From positions 1 to 17,889 of the forward strand of contig DATLAJ010000182.1 of NCBI GenBank assembly GCA_035527515.1: a stretch of DNA of 17,889 nucleotides, given 5' to 3'. Under the pieces are notes generated by a model that saw only the letters and a list, made by a program, of their open reading frames with translations, made no database searches and was not told where the DNA came from. This DNA is from a bacterium (GTDB lineage: Bacteria > B130-G9). Shown here piece after piece: positions 8,379 to 17,241 of this stretch (its first letter is position 1; each line of letters starts with the position of its first letter). Made by a program: the position numbers and the translations under genes.

Positions 8379-8392
8379 TGAATAGGTATTCA
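8379..8392. promoter_or_regulatory. Perfect dyad upstream of tetR, candidate operator
   Basis: Six-base half-sites TGAATA and TATTCA are separated by GG and centred ~27 nt before the tetR start codon. TetR-family repressors bind dyads in their own promoter regions, so this is a reasonable autoregulatory operator for the tetR-adaptor-pump operon. The half-sites are short and AT-rich, so chance occurrence is possible. I could not place a convincing -35/-10 pair around it. Confidence 0.4.
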
Positions 8393-8411
8393 GGGTGTTG
8401 AGGAAGGGGTT

Positions 8412-9077
8412 ATGGCAAGATTGAATGAGCTAAGAAAAGAACAATGGGACGAGATAATGAGGAGGTCCATCTATAGGGTGACTGTGGGACTTCTGAATGA
8501 TCGCGGCCTCGGTGGGTTGACGATGGCGCGCGTGGCGAAGGCGGCAGAGGTTTCGACCGGCACGTTGTATAACTACGTCAAGGATAAGGATGATTTGCTG
8601 TCGCACGTCATAGACATGACCTTCGAACCCATTCGTAGAGCTATTGTTGCCATTTCTGAGAGAGTGCTAAGCCCGCCAGATAAGCTGCGAGCGCTCATAG
8701 TTGTTATTTTCAAGGGCTTTGAGGATAACAAAGCTATGATAGCAATCATGTATCAGGCAACAGCGAGTACCTTGGCGGCTCAGCGTCGCAAGGCTTCGAT
8801 ACAAGAGACTTTGTTGGATATGGTGCTCAGCATCCTGGACGAGGGCATGCGCGAAGGGTGCTTCCGTCAATGTGACAGAGTTCTTGCCGGTCGGCTGATC
8901 ATGGCAATCATGGATGGTTACCTCCTGTCTGCTCTTGATGGTGGGGATAGGGTTGGCGTTGGTGAGAAGGAGGCCTTGGCGTGCGCGGATTTGCTCCTTA
9001 ATGGTCTCTCCACGCGAAGTCAGGCTGACACTCGCAAGGGACCGGATGCTACAAACGCTGCGAAAAGAGGGAAATGA
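8412..9077 (+). CDS. TetR-family transcriptional regulator
   Basis: A 221-aa TetR/AcrR-type regulator. The N-terminal helix-turn-helix (~25-60) contains 'GLTMARVAKAAEVSTGTLYN' followed by 'YVKDKDDLL', the family signature. The remainder is the helical ligand-binding and dimerisation region, with no conserved sequence I can match to a ligand. The ATG is preceded by AGGAAGGGG, a good ribosome site. The stop lies 4 nt before the start of the RND adaptor gene, so it is the first gene of the efflux operon and most likely represses it in the absence of a toxic ligand. A candidate operator lies just upstream (8379-8392). Its codons look less GC-biased than those of the left block, in line with possible acquisition of the module. 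Confidence 0.95.
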   Translation: MARLNELRKEQWDEIMRRSIYRVTVGLLNDRGLGGLTMARVAKAAEVSTGTLYNYVKDKDDLLSHVIDMTFEPIRRAIVAISERVLSPPDKLRALIVVIFKGFEDNKAMIAIMYQATASTLAAQRRKASIQETLLDMVLSILDEGMREGCFRQCDRVLAGRLIMAIMDGYLLSALDGGDRVGVGEKEALACADLLLNGLSTRSQADTRKGPDATNAAKRGK

Positions 9078-9081
9078 AGAG

Positions 9082-10290
9082 ATGTCATTTGCGAATATCA
9101 AGTATAAACGAGCCATGCTTCTTGCCTTGGTTGCACTTTGGTGCCTGTGTTCTGTGACTATCAGTTGTGGTCCTGATTCGGAAGGTAACGCCGACAAAAA
9201 CGATACGGCTAAGCAACCTCGCGTGCGAGTTGCCTTGACCCCCATTTCCAAACGGACATTCGAGAGGCGGGTCGTTATGCAGGGCAATCTGGAGGCCAAG
9301 AACTTCGCTGATGTCTCGGCACGGGTCGAGGGCACAATAGATGCGGTTTTCGTTGATGAAGGCGACCACGTTGTGGCCGGCAAGACAAAGCTCTTTCAGG
9401 TCGACTCTCTCAATCTGCGGCGGGCAGTTGATGTTCGTCGTCAGGACCTGGCGGTGGCTAAGTGCTCGCTGCGAGAGGCCCAGGCCGGCCTTGAGCAAGT
9501 TGACGCGCAGCTGGAGAAGGCCGATCTCGACCTGCGGCGTTATGAGCGGCTTCATAAGAGCAACACAGTGTCATCTGACGCCTTCGAGCAAGTCCAAAGC
9601 CAGCATAAGCAGATAAAGGCGGCTCATAAACATTCAGTAAGCCTTGTGGACCTCCAAAGGGAGCTCGTGCGGCAGGCCGAAATAGCACTTTCCATCGCAG
9701 AGAAGAACCTCAGCGACTCTCTAGTCTATGCTCCCATAGACGGTACTGTGAGCAGGAAATACCACGAGGTCGGAGAAATGCCAGAGAAGGGCAAACCTGT
9801 GCTTCGTATCGAGGATACTTCAGTTATCGAGGTCTCTGCGTTTCTGCCTGCTCAGTTCTATGCGGATGTTCGTCCGGGGGAGACGCTGATGAGCGTTCGG
9901 GTTGGTGAAAGAGACGTGGGGGATTTTGCAGTATCCTACAGAAGCCCGACGGTCGATCCTCAATTGCGCACATTCGAGGTGAAGTGCACGCTCGTGGACC
10001 CACCGGAAGGTGTCGTGCCGGGCGCGATGGCTGACGTGAGCATAGTTCTTGAGCGAACAGAGGGGCTGGGCGTGCCCTCACAGGCCGTACAGCATCGAGG
10101 CGACGACGAGGTTGTCTTCGTTGTCGGGAGCGAAACAGCTCGCTCGGTCAAGGTGGAAACGGGCCTTCAGACAGACGGTTACGTTCTTCTGAAGAACTGC
10201 GCATTGAGCGAGGGTGCGCCCGTCGTAACCCAGGGCCAGAACTTCCTGAATGACGGGTCGCCGGTTAAGGTTCTTGCGGAGGGCGATTGA
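9082..10290 (+). CDS. RND efflux periplasmic adaptor (membrane fusion protein)
   Basis: A 402-aa HlyD/AcrA-type adaptor linking an inner-membrane RND pump to an outer-membrane channel. A hydrophobic export signal (~11-28) ends in 'VTISC', giving a possible lipidated Cys29, although the lipobox is imperfect. The two lipoyl half-motifs are 'VSARVEGTIDAVFVDEGD' (~78) and 'YAPIDGTVSRKYHEVGE' (~215). They flank a helical hairpin (~105-210) rich in A, L, Q and E. Beta-barrel and membrane-proximal parts follow. The frame extends upstream to 8914, but the ATG at 9082 is preferred: it follows the tetR stop by 4 nt, has a GAAGAG site and begins the signal peptide. The stop TGA overlaps the pump ATG by one base. 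No TolC-like gene is in the window. Confidence 0.93.
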   Translation: MSFANIKYKRAMLLALVALWCLCSVTISCGPDSEGNADKNDTAKQPRVRVALTPISKRTFERRVVMQGNLEAKNFADVSARVEGTIDAVFVDEGDHVVAGKTKLFQVDSLNLRRAVDVRRQDLAVAKCSLREAQAGLEQVDAQLEKADLDLRRYERLHKSNTVSSDAFEQVQSQHKQIKAAHKHSVSLVDLQRELVRQAEIALSIAEKNLSDSLVYAPIDGTVSRKYHEVGEMPEKGKPVLRIEDTSVIEVSAFLPAQFYADVRPGETLMSVRVGERDVGDFAVSYRSPTVDPQLRTFEVKCTLVDPPEGVVPGAMADVSIVLERTEGLGVPSQAVQHRGDDEVVFVVGSETARSVKVETGLQTDGYVLLKNCALSEGAPVVTQGQNFLNDGSPVKVLAEGD

Positions 10291-13200
10291 TGTTTCTGTC
10301 CAACGCATCGGTCCGAAGGCCCATTGCAATGGGCTGCCTCATAATCGCCTTGTCCCTTTTGGGCATCAATAGCTATAGAAAGATGAATCTCGAGCTTATG
10401 CCCAAAGTCGATGTGCCCTACATTACGATTACGACGGTCTATCCCGGCGCAAGCCCCAAGGAGATTGAGACTGACATCGCCAAGAGGATTGAGGACCAGA
10501 TGGTGACAATCGATGGCCTCAAGCACATCAATTCGGCCTGCATGGAGAATGCCTGCCAGACGTTTTTGGAGTTCCATCTCGAGGTCGATGTGGACATAGC
10601 TGCCACAGATGTGCGTGAGAAGTTGGACCTGATCAGGTCCGATTTCCCTGAAGGCGTCGAGGACCCGAAAATACTGAAATTCGATTTGAATGCGGCGCCC
10701 ATCATCCAGTTGGCGCTCACGGGTGACGCCTCAATCGACGATCTCTATGACTACGCTGACAACACCCTTCGAGACCGGATCACCGTGCTTCCGGGCGTGG
10801 CGGACGTTCAGTTAATCGGCGGCGCCGAGCGGGAGGTTCACGTCTCACTGGACAGGCGGGAGCTTGCGGCCCGTGGGCTCTCTAGCACGGACGTAGTGGG
10901 CGCTATCCAGCAAGGCATCCGGACAATCCCTTCGGGCAGGATCAGGGAGAAGGGCGTCGAGTATGCGGTGAAATTCGACGCAGATTACGACCGGGTTGAG
11001 GACATCGGTGAGCTGGAGGTCGCCAGCAAAGAGGGCCAGCGCTGCTACATCAAGGACATTGGGCGGGTCCACATGACCACAGAGGAGCTCAGACAGAAAG
11101 CAGACATCAACGGTCGGCCCTGCGTAGCGATCAAGGTGGTTAAGAAGGCTGACGCCAATGCGGTTCGGGTTGTGAATATGGTCCGTGAGGCGATGGATGA
11201 ACTCAAGCAGCAGCTGCCGGGGGGAATGGAGCTCGTATGGGTTACAGACACCGGCCGCTTCATTGAATCAACCGTGGATAGTGCATGGCTTAACGTGGGC
11301 GAAGGTATTCTTCTAACCGCCCTGATCCTGTTCCTATTCCTATACAATCTTCGCGCCTTACTGGTCGTCTCGATTACGATGCCGCTTACGATCGTAATCG
11401 GGCTGTTCTTCATGCAAGCGCTCGGCTATACCCTCAACGCGCCTACGCTAATGGCCATGGGAATGTCAGTCGGGATACTGGTCACAAACTCTATCGTTGT
11501 GCTTGAGGCGATTATCAAGCGCCTCGATGAGACGGGCGACGTCAGAAAGTCAGCTTGCGTCGGAGCAAGTACCGCCTTCATAGCGGTTCTCGCCAGCGCG
11601 GGCACCAATATAGTCGTGCTCTTCCCGATAGCGATTATGGGCGGCATGATGGGCATCTTCATCAAGTTCTTCGCGGTCACGATGTTGATTATGACGGCGG
11701 TGTCGCTGTTCATTTCGTTTACGCTCACTCCGCTTCTATGCTCCGTAATTTTACGGGCCAGGGTGTCTTCATCCCAATCCTTGCTCGCGAAGATGGAAGG
11801 GGGTTGGAACAAGGGATTCGTGCGGGTCATCAATGGCTATCGTGCTGTGCTGGCATTCACTGAGCGGCGGAGATGGGCGGCGATATCATTCATGGTGGTT
11901 GTTGCACTCGCTCTTCTGCAATCTATAGCTATGATTCCGCGCCTGGGAATGGGATTCATGTCTGAGCCAGACCAAGGCACGATTATTGTCAAGCTCGAGT
12001 TTCCCACCCACAACGATCTCGGCAAGACAGCGCTGCAACTGCGTCAGGCTGAGGAACTGCTGAGAGACGTTCCCGAGGTGCGCCATTCATTGAGTACGAT
12101 CGGCAAGGTCGAGGGCGCCATGGGCCAGGCGACCGAGGGCGTCCATCTAACTCAGATACTGCTCAAGTTCAGCGACAGAGATGAGCGAAAGATTACCATT
12201 GGGGAGCTAATGGAGGAGGTCCGGACTAGATTGGCCGATATGCCCGACTGCATCGTATCATTATCGATACCCTCGCCCGTCGGCGGTCAATCGTCCGATA
12301 TAGAACTTGAGATCGCCGGAGAGAACCTCGACACACTTGACGACCTGGCGCTGAAGGTTAAGGGCCTTGCCCGCCAAATCGGCGGCGTGACTGATCTGGA
12401 TACAACCGTCCGGATAGGCAAGCCCGAGCTTCGCATTGAACCCAAACGGGCGGTGCTATCCGACATCGGTCTTCCGGCCGCGTCCTTGGGGATGGCGATG
12501 AGAGCGAATCTCGAGGGCATTACCGCCGGCACATTCAAGCAGGGGGCGAGGAATTACGACATCGTGGTGGAACTTGAAGAGGAGGAGGGAAAGGAGCAGG
12601 TTCAGCAGTTTCTTTTTCCCGGGGTTCCTGGACATCCTTTGTTGCTGACAAGCTTGGGTCAGATAGAGGAGAGCCTTTCTCCAGTCCAGATCACGCGCAA
12701 GGACAAGCGGCGAGTGTCGAAGACGTTTGCTAACCTTCTGCACGGAAAACCTATGGGCACGGCTGTGAGCCAGATAGGTGAGAAGATTGACGATGCGAAT
12801 ATCATTCCTCCGGGATATGGCTACACATTCGCTGGCATGTATGAAGTTATGGCTGAGGGTCAGGCAGGACTGGCCGAAGCTGCCATCATCGCAGCGATGC
12901 TAGTGATTCTCACTCTGTCAGCGATTCTGGAGTCATTCAAGCAGCCCATTGTAATAATCGTGACGCTTCCACTTACAATAATCGGGATAATTTGGGCACT
13001 GTTCATAACTGGGAAGAGCATTGAGATATTCGTTCTCGTCGGCGCCGTTATGCTCATCGGCATCGTGGTCAACAACGCCATCTTGATCATAGACCAATTC
13101 AACGTCCACCTGAGGGAGGGTGTCCCGCGACACAAGGCGATGATTGGCGCAGCATGCGAACGCTTCAGACCTATCGTCATGATTACGTTGGCCGCAGTCT

Positions 13201-13391
13201 TGGGGATGCTGCCGATGGCGTTTGGAACCGGGATAGGGGCGGAGATGAGAAACGCGATCGGAATCGCCTCGGCCGGCGGCATACTCGTCTCCGGCATCCT
13301 CACCGTCTTAGTATTGCCAATAATATATGACCTTTTCACACGCAGAGGGAAAACTACGAAGCAGCGCTCCACCAATGGCGCCGGAGAATAG
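10290..13391 (+). CDS. RND efflux transporter, AcrB/HAE1-like, with altered TM4 motif
   Basis: An inner-membrane pump of 1033 aa (AcrB is 1049 aa). The N-terminus has TM1, then 'NLELMPKVDVPYITI' and 'YPGASPKEIE', the standard opening of the family. Twelve-TM organisation is supported by hydrophobic clusters near residues 10-28, 340-480, 530-550 and 870-1020, with two large periplasmic loops between. TM4 reads 'GMSVGILVTNSIVVLEA': T399 and N400 replace the Asp-Asp pair (AcrB D407/D408) of the proton relay. TM10 reads 'IGIVVNNAILIID', with Asn at the AcrB Lys940 position. The TTG codon at 10287 is also in frame, but the ATG at 10290 in a TGATG overlap is preferred. It is probably an exporter of lipophilic or toxic compounds; the substrate is unknown. 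Confidence 0.95.
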   Translation: MFLSNASVRRPIAMGCLIIALSLLGINSYRKMNLELMPKVDVPYITITTVYPGASPKEIETDIAKRIEDQMVTIDGLKHINSACMENACQTFLEFHLEVDVDIAATDVREKLDLIRSDFPEGVEDPKILKFDLNAAPIIQLALTGDASIDDLYDYADNTLRDRITVLPGVADVQLIGGAEREVHVSLDRRELAARGLSSTDVVGAIQQGIRTIPSGRIREKGVEYAVKFDADYDRVEDIGELEVASKEGQRCYIKDIGRVHMTTEELRQKADINGRPCVAIKVVKKADANAVRVVNMVREAMDELKQQLPGGMELVWVTDTGRFIESTVDSAWLNVGEGILLTALILFLFLYNLRALLVVSITMPLTIVIGLFFMQALGYTLNAPTLMAMGMSVGILVTNSIVVLEAIIKRLDETGDVRKSACVGASTAFIAVLASAGTNIVVLFPIAIMGGMMGIFIKFFAVTMLIMTAVSLFISFTLTPLLCSVILRARVSSSQSLLAKMEGGWNKGFVRVINGYRAVLAFTERRRWAAISFMVVVALALLQSIAMIPRLGMGFMSEPDQGTIIVKLEFPTHNDLGKTALQLRQAEELLRDVPEVRHSLSTIGKVEGAMGQATEGVHLTQILLKFSDRDERKITIGELMEEVRTRLADMPDCIVSLSIPSPVGGQSSDIELEIAGENLDTLDDLALKVKGLARQIGGVTDLDTTVRIGKPELRIEPKRAVLSDIGLPAASLGMAMRANLEGITAGTFKQGARNYDIVVELEEEEGKEQVQQFLFPGVPGHPLLLTSLGQIEESLSPVQITRKDKRRVSKTFANLLHGKPMGTAVSQIGEKIDDANIIPPGYGYTFAGMYEVMAEGQAGLAEAAIIAAMLVILTLSAILESFKQPIVIIVTLPLTIIGIIWALFITGKSIEIFVLVGAVMLIGIVVNNAILIIDQFNVHLREGVPRHKAMIGAACERFRPIVMITLAAVLGMLPMAFGTGIGAEMRNAIGIASAGGILVSGILTVLVLPIIYDLFTRRGKTTKQRSTNGAGE

Positions 13392-13457
13392 CTGTGTATG
13401 AAAAGTCTGAAGAATTGTGAGTCATGGCCTCTTGGTAATCATCACTGTTGTCATTTC

Positions 13458-13640
13458 TTAGGCGGTTTTTGTCAGGAAGTTCTTTTTGTGCTCTGCGAGC
13501 AACTGCATGTTCAGATAGCGCTCGCCTCAATCCAATCCTCGTGGACCGGGACAGCCAAAGCCCGCACGAGCCGCAGGCAACTCTCGGCATTCGGGAAGAT
13601 ACGCACCGCCCGCGTCCGACGCCTAATCTCCTCTGAAACA
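13458..13640 (-). pseudogene. IS256/Mutator-type transposase C-terminal remnant (copy 2), frameshifted
   Basis: The - strand reads 'EEIRRRTRAVRIFPNAE', then 'SCLRLVRALAVPV' and 'HEDWIEAS', the conserved IS256-family C-terminus. A one-base loss near 13515-13518 then shifts the frame. In the new frame the text continues 'YLNMQLLAEHKKNFLTKTA' to a stop at 13458-13460, which is the normal tail of such transposases. Unframed, the reading stops at 13511-13513. Upstream of 13640 family similarity ends, so only ~60 C-terminal residues remain. This copy keeps more of the gene than copy 1 and shares 67 of 73 positions with it. It begins 66 nt after the RND pump stop. The + strand frame 13398-13667 is its antisense shadow. 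Confidence 0.82.
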
Positions 13641-13646
13641 CTACCC

Positions 13647-13676
13647 TTGACAGCTGGGCGCCCTTGATCCTAGATA
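13647..13676 (+). promoter_or_regulatory. Sigma-70-type promoter for the HD-domain gene
   Basis: A perfect -35 TTGACA (13647-13652) and a TAGATA -10 (13671-13676) are separated by 18 nt. They lie ~44 nt upstream of the HD gene start, leaving room for a short leader with the AGGTGA ribosome site. It sits just outside the transposase remnant. The similar TTGACA/TAGATT pair before tRNA-Phe supports the reading. Confidence 0.55.
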
Positions 13677-13719
13677 GACGCTCCTATAAGTGGCGATCAT
13701 TTATTTGCGGAGGTGAGTC

Positions 13720-14265
13720 ATGGAGCGCGACGAGGCACTCAAACTTGTTAAACAGAGCGTCAAGAACAAGAATCTCGTGAAACACATGCTGGCGACCGAG
13801 GCGGTAATGGGGGCGTTGGCCGAGCGATTCGGCGAGGAGGTGAGGAATTGGGGCCTTGCGGGCCTTCTCCACGACATCGATTACGACGAGACGGCCAGTG
13901 ATTTTGCGAGGCACGGGTTTATGTCGGCTAAGATTCTTGAAGAGAAAGGCGTTGATGATGCGATTCTTCATGCGATCAAGGCGCATCCGGGCCACATCCC
14001 AGCCGAGACGAGGATGGCAAAGGCGCTTTACGCGGTGGACCCGCTGACAGGGCTGATCGTTGCGGCAGCGTTGATACATCCGGACAAGAAGCTCGGTTCA
14101 ATCGACGGGCAGTTCGTTCTGAATCGCTTCAAGGAGAAGCAATTTGCGAGGGGAGCCAATCGCGAGCAGATCAAAACCTGCGATCGGCTCGGAATGACGC
14201 TTCAGGAGTTCGTTGAGGTGGCACTTTCGGCGATGCAGGGCATAAGCAAGGAGCTGGGCTTGTAG
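13720..14265 (+). CDS. HD-domain protein (HDIG-type putative phosphohydrolase)
   Basis: A 181-aa soluble protein with a metal-binding HD fold. Candidate ligands are H22, the HD pair H51/D52 in 'GLLHDIDYDE', H65 in 'ARHGFMSAKIL', and H84/H89/H92 in 'LHAIKAHPGH'. The spacing suits HDIG-type proteins, which hydrolyse phosphate esters such as nucleotides, but the substrate cannot be told from the sequence. The C-terminal third has no recognised domain. The start is supported by GGAGGTGA about 5 nt upstream of the ATG and by the promoter at 13647-13676. It is monocistronic by layout: IS debris before it, 164 nt and then a tRNA after it. No clear terminator hairpin follows. Confidence 0.9.
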   Translation: MERDEALKLVKQSVKNKNLVKHMLATEAVMGALAERFGEEVRNWGLAGLLHDIDYDETASDFARHGFMSAKILEEKGVDDAILHAIKAHPGHIPAETRMAKALYAVDPLTGLIVAAALIHPDKKLGSIDGQFVLNRFKEKQFARGANREQIKTCDRLGMTLQEFVEVALSAMQGISKELGL

Positions 14266-14378
14266 CCCGTCTGGTTGTTCTCCGAGCTGGCTGGCTGGCT
14301 AAAGCTGGCGAGTTGTAGTTACATTCGTGGTCAACTGCGACGGAACCCACAACCTACATCCCGGACCGGATAATAATC

Positions 14379-14407
14379 TTGACACTAGGAGGTATGCTTC
14401 TTAGATT
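14379..14407 (+). promoter_or_regulatory. Promoter for tRNA-Phe
   Basis: A perfect TTGACA (14379-14384), a 17-nt spacer and TAGATT (14402-14407) place the start site near 14414, ~16 nt before the tRNA 5' end. That is a typical short tRNA leader. No obvious terminator separates the tRNA from enolase, so transcription may read into eno. Confidence 0.6.
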
Positions 14408-14429
14408 TCCTCACGGTGAATAATGATGT

Positions 14430-15851
<1,422 letters not shown>

Positions 15852-15951
15852 TTGAGCCCGGGGGGCGAAGTTCGGAGCCCGGAGCCTGAGCCAGCAGCAG
15901 TGGCGTGGGGAACTGCTGCATGCATGCGACTGACCAGGTGTGGATTCGAGG

Positions 15952-16974
15952 ATGACCAGAGAAAGGCGTGAGAACGTAGCGATACTCGGCGGCGGCAGCT
16001 GGGGCACCGCTCTTGCGCACCTTCTCGCTACCAGCGGGCACAACGTTGCGCTTTGGGTGTTTGAGCCGGAGCTCGCGGAGGAGATGCGCGCAACAAGGGT
16101 GAACCGGGTTTTTCTGCCACAGACAACTCTTCCCGACTCGGTTCTGGTCACAAACGACATGAATGAGGCGCTGGCCGGGAGGGGCGCCGTCATCTCGATG
16201 GGCCCATCTGCGTTCGCAAGGGCGGTCTGCTCGCAAGCTGCTCCGCTTATCTCGGGTGACGTGGTGGTCTTGAACGCTGCGAAGGGTCTTGAGCCGCAGA
16301 CGCTCAAGCGGATGTCGGAGGTGTTGGAGGAGGTTTTCCCCAATGTAGGCGCCGGGGGGATAGCGACCTTCTCAGGGCCGACGTTTGCCAAGGAGGTGGC
16401 CAAGCGACGGCCCACGGCAGCGGTGATCGCCTCGAAGCGCCTCGAGACGGCGAGGCGGTTCCAAAGGATGCTTTCATGTTCATACTTCAGGCTCTACACC
16501 AACAGCGACGTGGTCGGAGTTGAGTTCGGAGGCGCGCTTAAGAATATCGTCGCGATAGCGTCGGGCATCGTGGAGGGCCTCGGCCTCGGGCCGAACACCC
16601 AGGCTGCTCTGATAACGCGGGGGCTTTCTGAGATGACTAGGTTGGGGGCGGCCAACGGGGCGAAGCCAGCTACTTTCCAGGGACTGTCTGGGATTGGCGA
16701 CCTGGTCTTGACTTGCACGAGCAGACTCAGCCGCAACTTCACTGTCGGGCTCGAACTCGCCCAGGGCAAGCGTCTAAAGCAGATTCTCGACGGCATGAGC
16801 ATGGTTGCAGAGGGAGTGGGCACGAGCAAGTCGGCGCTTCAGCTGTCCAATATGTGCAACGTGGAGATGCCCATCACCGAGCAGATGTGCGAGGTCATGT
16901 TCGAGGACAAGCCGCCGGACGAGGCGGTCAAGGAGCTTATGGCTCGTCCCCTCAGGGATGAGATGAGCTGGTAG
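15952..16974 (+). CDS. gpsA: NAD(P)H-dependent glycerol-3-phosphate dehydrogenase
   Basis: Reduces dihydroxyacetone phosphate to sn-glycerol-3-phosphate for phospholipid synthesis; cytosolic, 340 aa from the ATG at 15952. It has the Rossmann loop 'GGGSWGTALA' (13-22), K111 in 'NAAKGLE', 'FSGPTFAKEVA', the catalytic-region K197 in 'GGALKNIVAIASG', and the C-terminal 'GLSGIGDLVLTCTS' and 'SRNFTVG' motifs. It ends naturally at 'LMARPLRDEMSW'. A GTG at 15940 would add four residues and has a comparable upstream purine stretch, so the start is uncertain by 12 nt. It sits ~100 nt after eno, separated by a GC-rich spacer with a weak hairpin (15894-15919). Co-transcription with eno is possible. Confidence 0.97.
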   Translation: MTRERRENVAILGGGSWGTALAHLLATSGHNVALWVFEPELAEEMRATRVNRVFLPQTTLPDSVLVTNDMNEALAGRGAVISMGPSAFARAVCSQAAPLISGDVVVLNAAKGLEPQTLKRMSEVLEEVFPNVGAGGIATFSGPTFAKEVAKRRPTAAVIASKRLETARRFQRMLSCSYFRLYTNSDVVGVEFGGALKNIVAIASGIVEGLGLGPNTQAALITRGLSEMTRLGAANGAKPATFQGLSGIGDLVLTCTSRLSRNFTVGLELAQGKRLKQILDGMSMVAEGVGTSKSALQLSNMCNVEMPITEQMCEVMFEDKPPDEAVKELMARPLRDEMSW

Positions 16975-17205
16975 CGCCGGGGAGGGCGCGGCAACTACTA
17001 TGACGAGGAATACTTCTGGAATAGCTGCGATAGCTATCGAGCGCTTATGGCAGATTTCTGGGGAACGATGCACGAAACCGCTGGAAGTGTCGTGGAGAAT
17101 GAGCACGGGTGGTATGGTTGGCCTACTTATGACCCGTATTCGGTAGATATGGCTGCTGGTAACTTCTCGTGGCCAAAGGAAGGAACGCTGTTGTTTTGGA
17201 ATTAG
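16975..17205 (+). pseudogene. Unidentified open stretch in frame with gpsA, possible gene remnant
   Basis: Directly after the gpsA TAG the same frame stays open for 76 codons to a TAG at 17203-17205. The translation looks like real protein rather than noise, with runs such as 'NYYDEEYFWNSCDSYRA' and 'HGWYGWPTYDPYSVD'; it is acidic and rich in Trp and Tyr. GpsA normally ends where its stop is, and the extra residues do not resemble GpsA. The first ATG in frame is at 17047 and would give ~52 residues, with no good ribosome site. The best reading is the 3' remnant of an older gene, perhaps of an extracellular protein. A small real gene starting at 17047 is possible. I do not recognise a family. 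Confidence 0.35.
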
Positions 17206-17241
17206 GCAATCAGATGAACAGCCAACATTTGGAGGTGTATC

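Larger units (their letters stand above)
7915..8411. other. Gene-free stretch with repeats and IS debris
   Basis: About 500 bp without a credible intact gene separates the DUF115 gene from tetR. It holds an imperfect 27-bp inverted repeat (8004-8067), a - strand IS256-type transposase tail remnant (8204-8279), a possible shorter echo of the same motif at 8151-8172, and a perfect dyad at 8379-8392. The segment 7927-8003 has IS-end or intergenic-repeat character ('GGCTGTCCAATAAGTC'), but I cannot assign it. The small + frames here (for example 8140-8340) run antisense to the transposase remnant and are not counted as genes. No clear T-tract terminator follows the DUF115 stop. Confidence 0.7.

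Noticed and set aside
8914-9081. Upstream in-frame extension of the RND adaptor
   Set aside because: It would overlap tetR by ~160 nt and place an unrelated sequence before the obvious signal peptide; the ATG at 9082 has better context.
8667-9383. 238-aa open frame on the - strand across tetR and the adaptor start
   Set aside because: It overlaps two clearly real + strand genes and their junction; no family resemblance.
13398-13667. 89-aa + strand frame after the RND pump
   Set aside because: It is the antisense of the IS256-type transposase remnant, which explains the sequence better.
14285-14315. GGCT tandem run and repeated GCTGGC after the HD gene
   Set aside because: Only three to four short units in direct orientation; no hairpin or expandable repeat structure worth calling.
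15894-15919. 8-bp stem (GCAGCAGT/ACTGCTGC) between eno and gpsA, as a terminator
   Set aside because: The hairpin is perfect, but its 10-nt loop is long and no T-run follows, so an intrinsic terminator is not supported.
17000-17146. 48-aa frame starting ATG at 17000
   Set aside because: No ribosome site or family resemblance; the alternative frame over the same DNA (16975-17205) looks far more protein-like.
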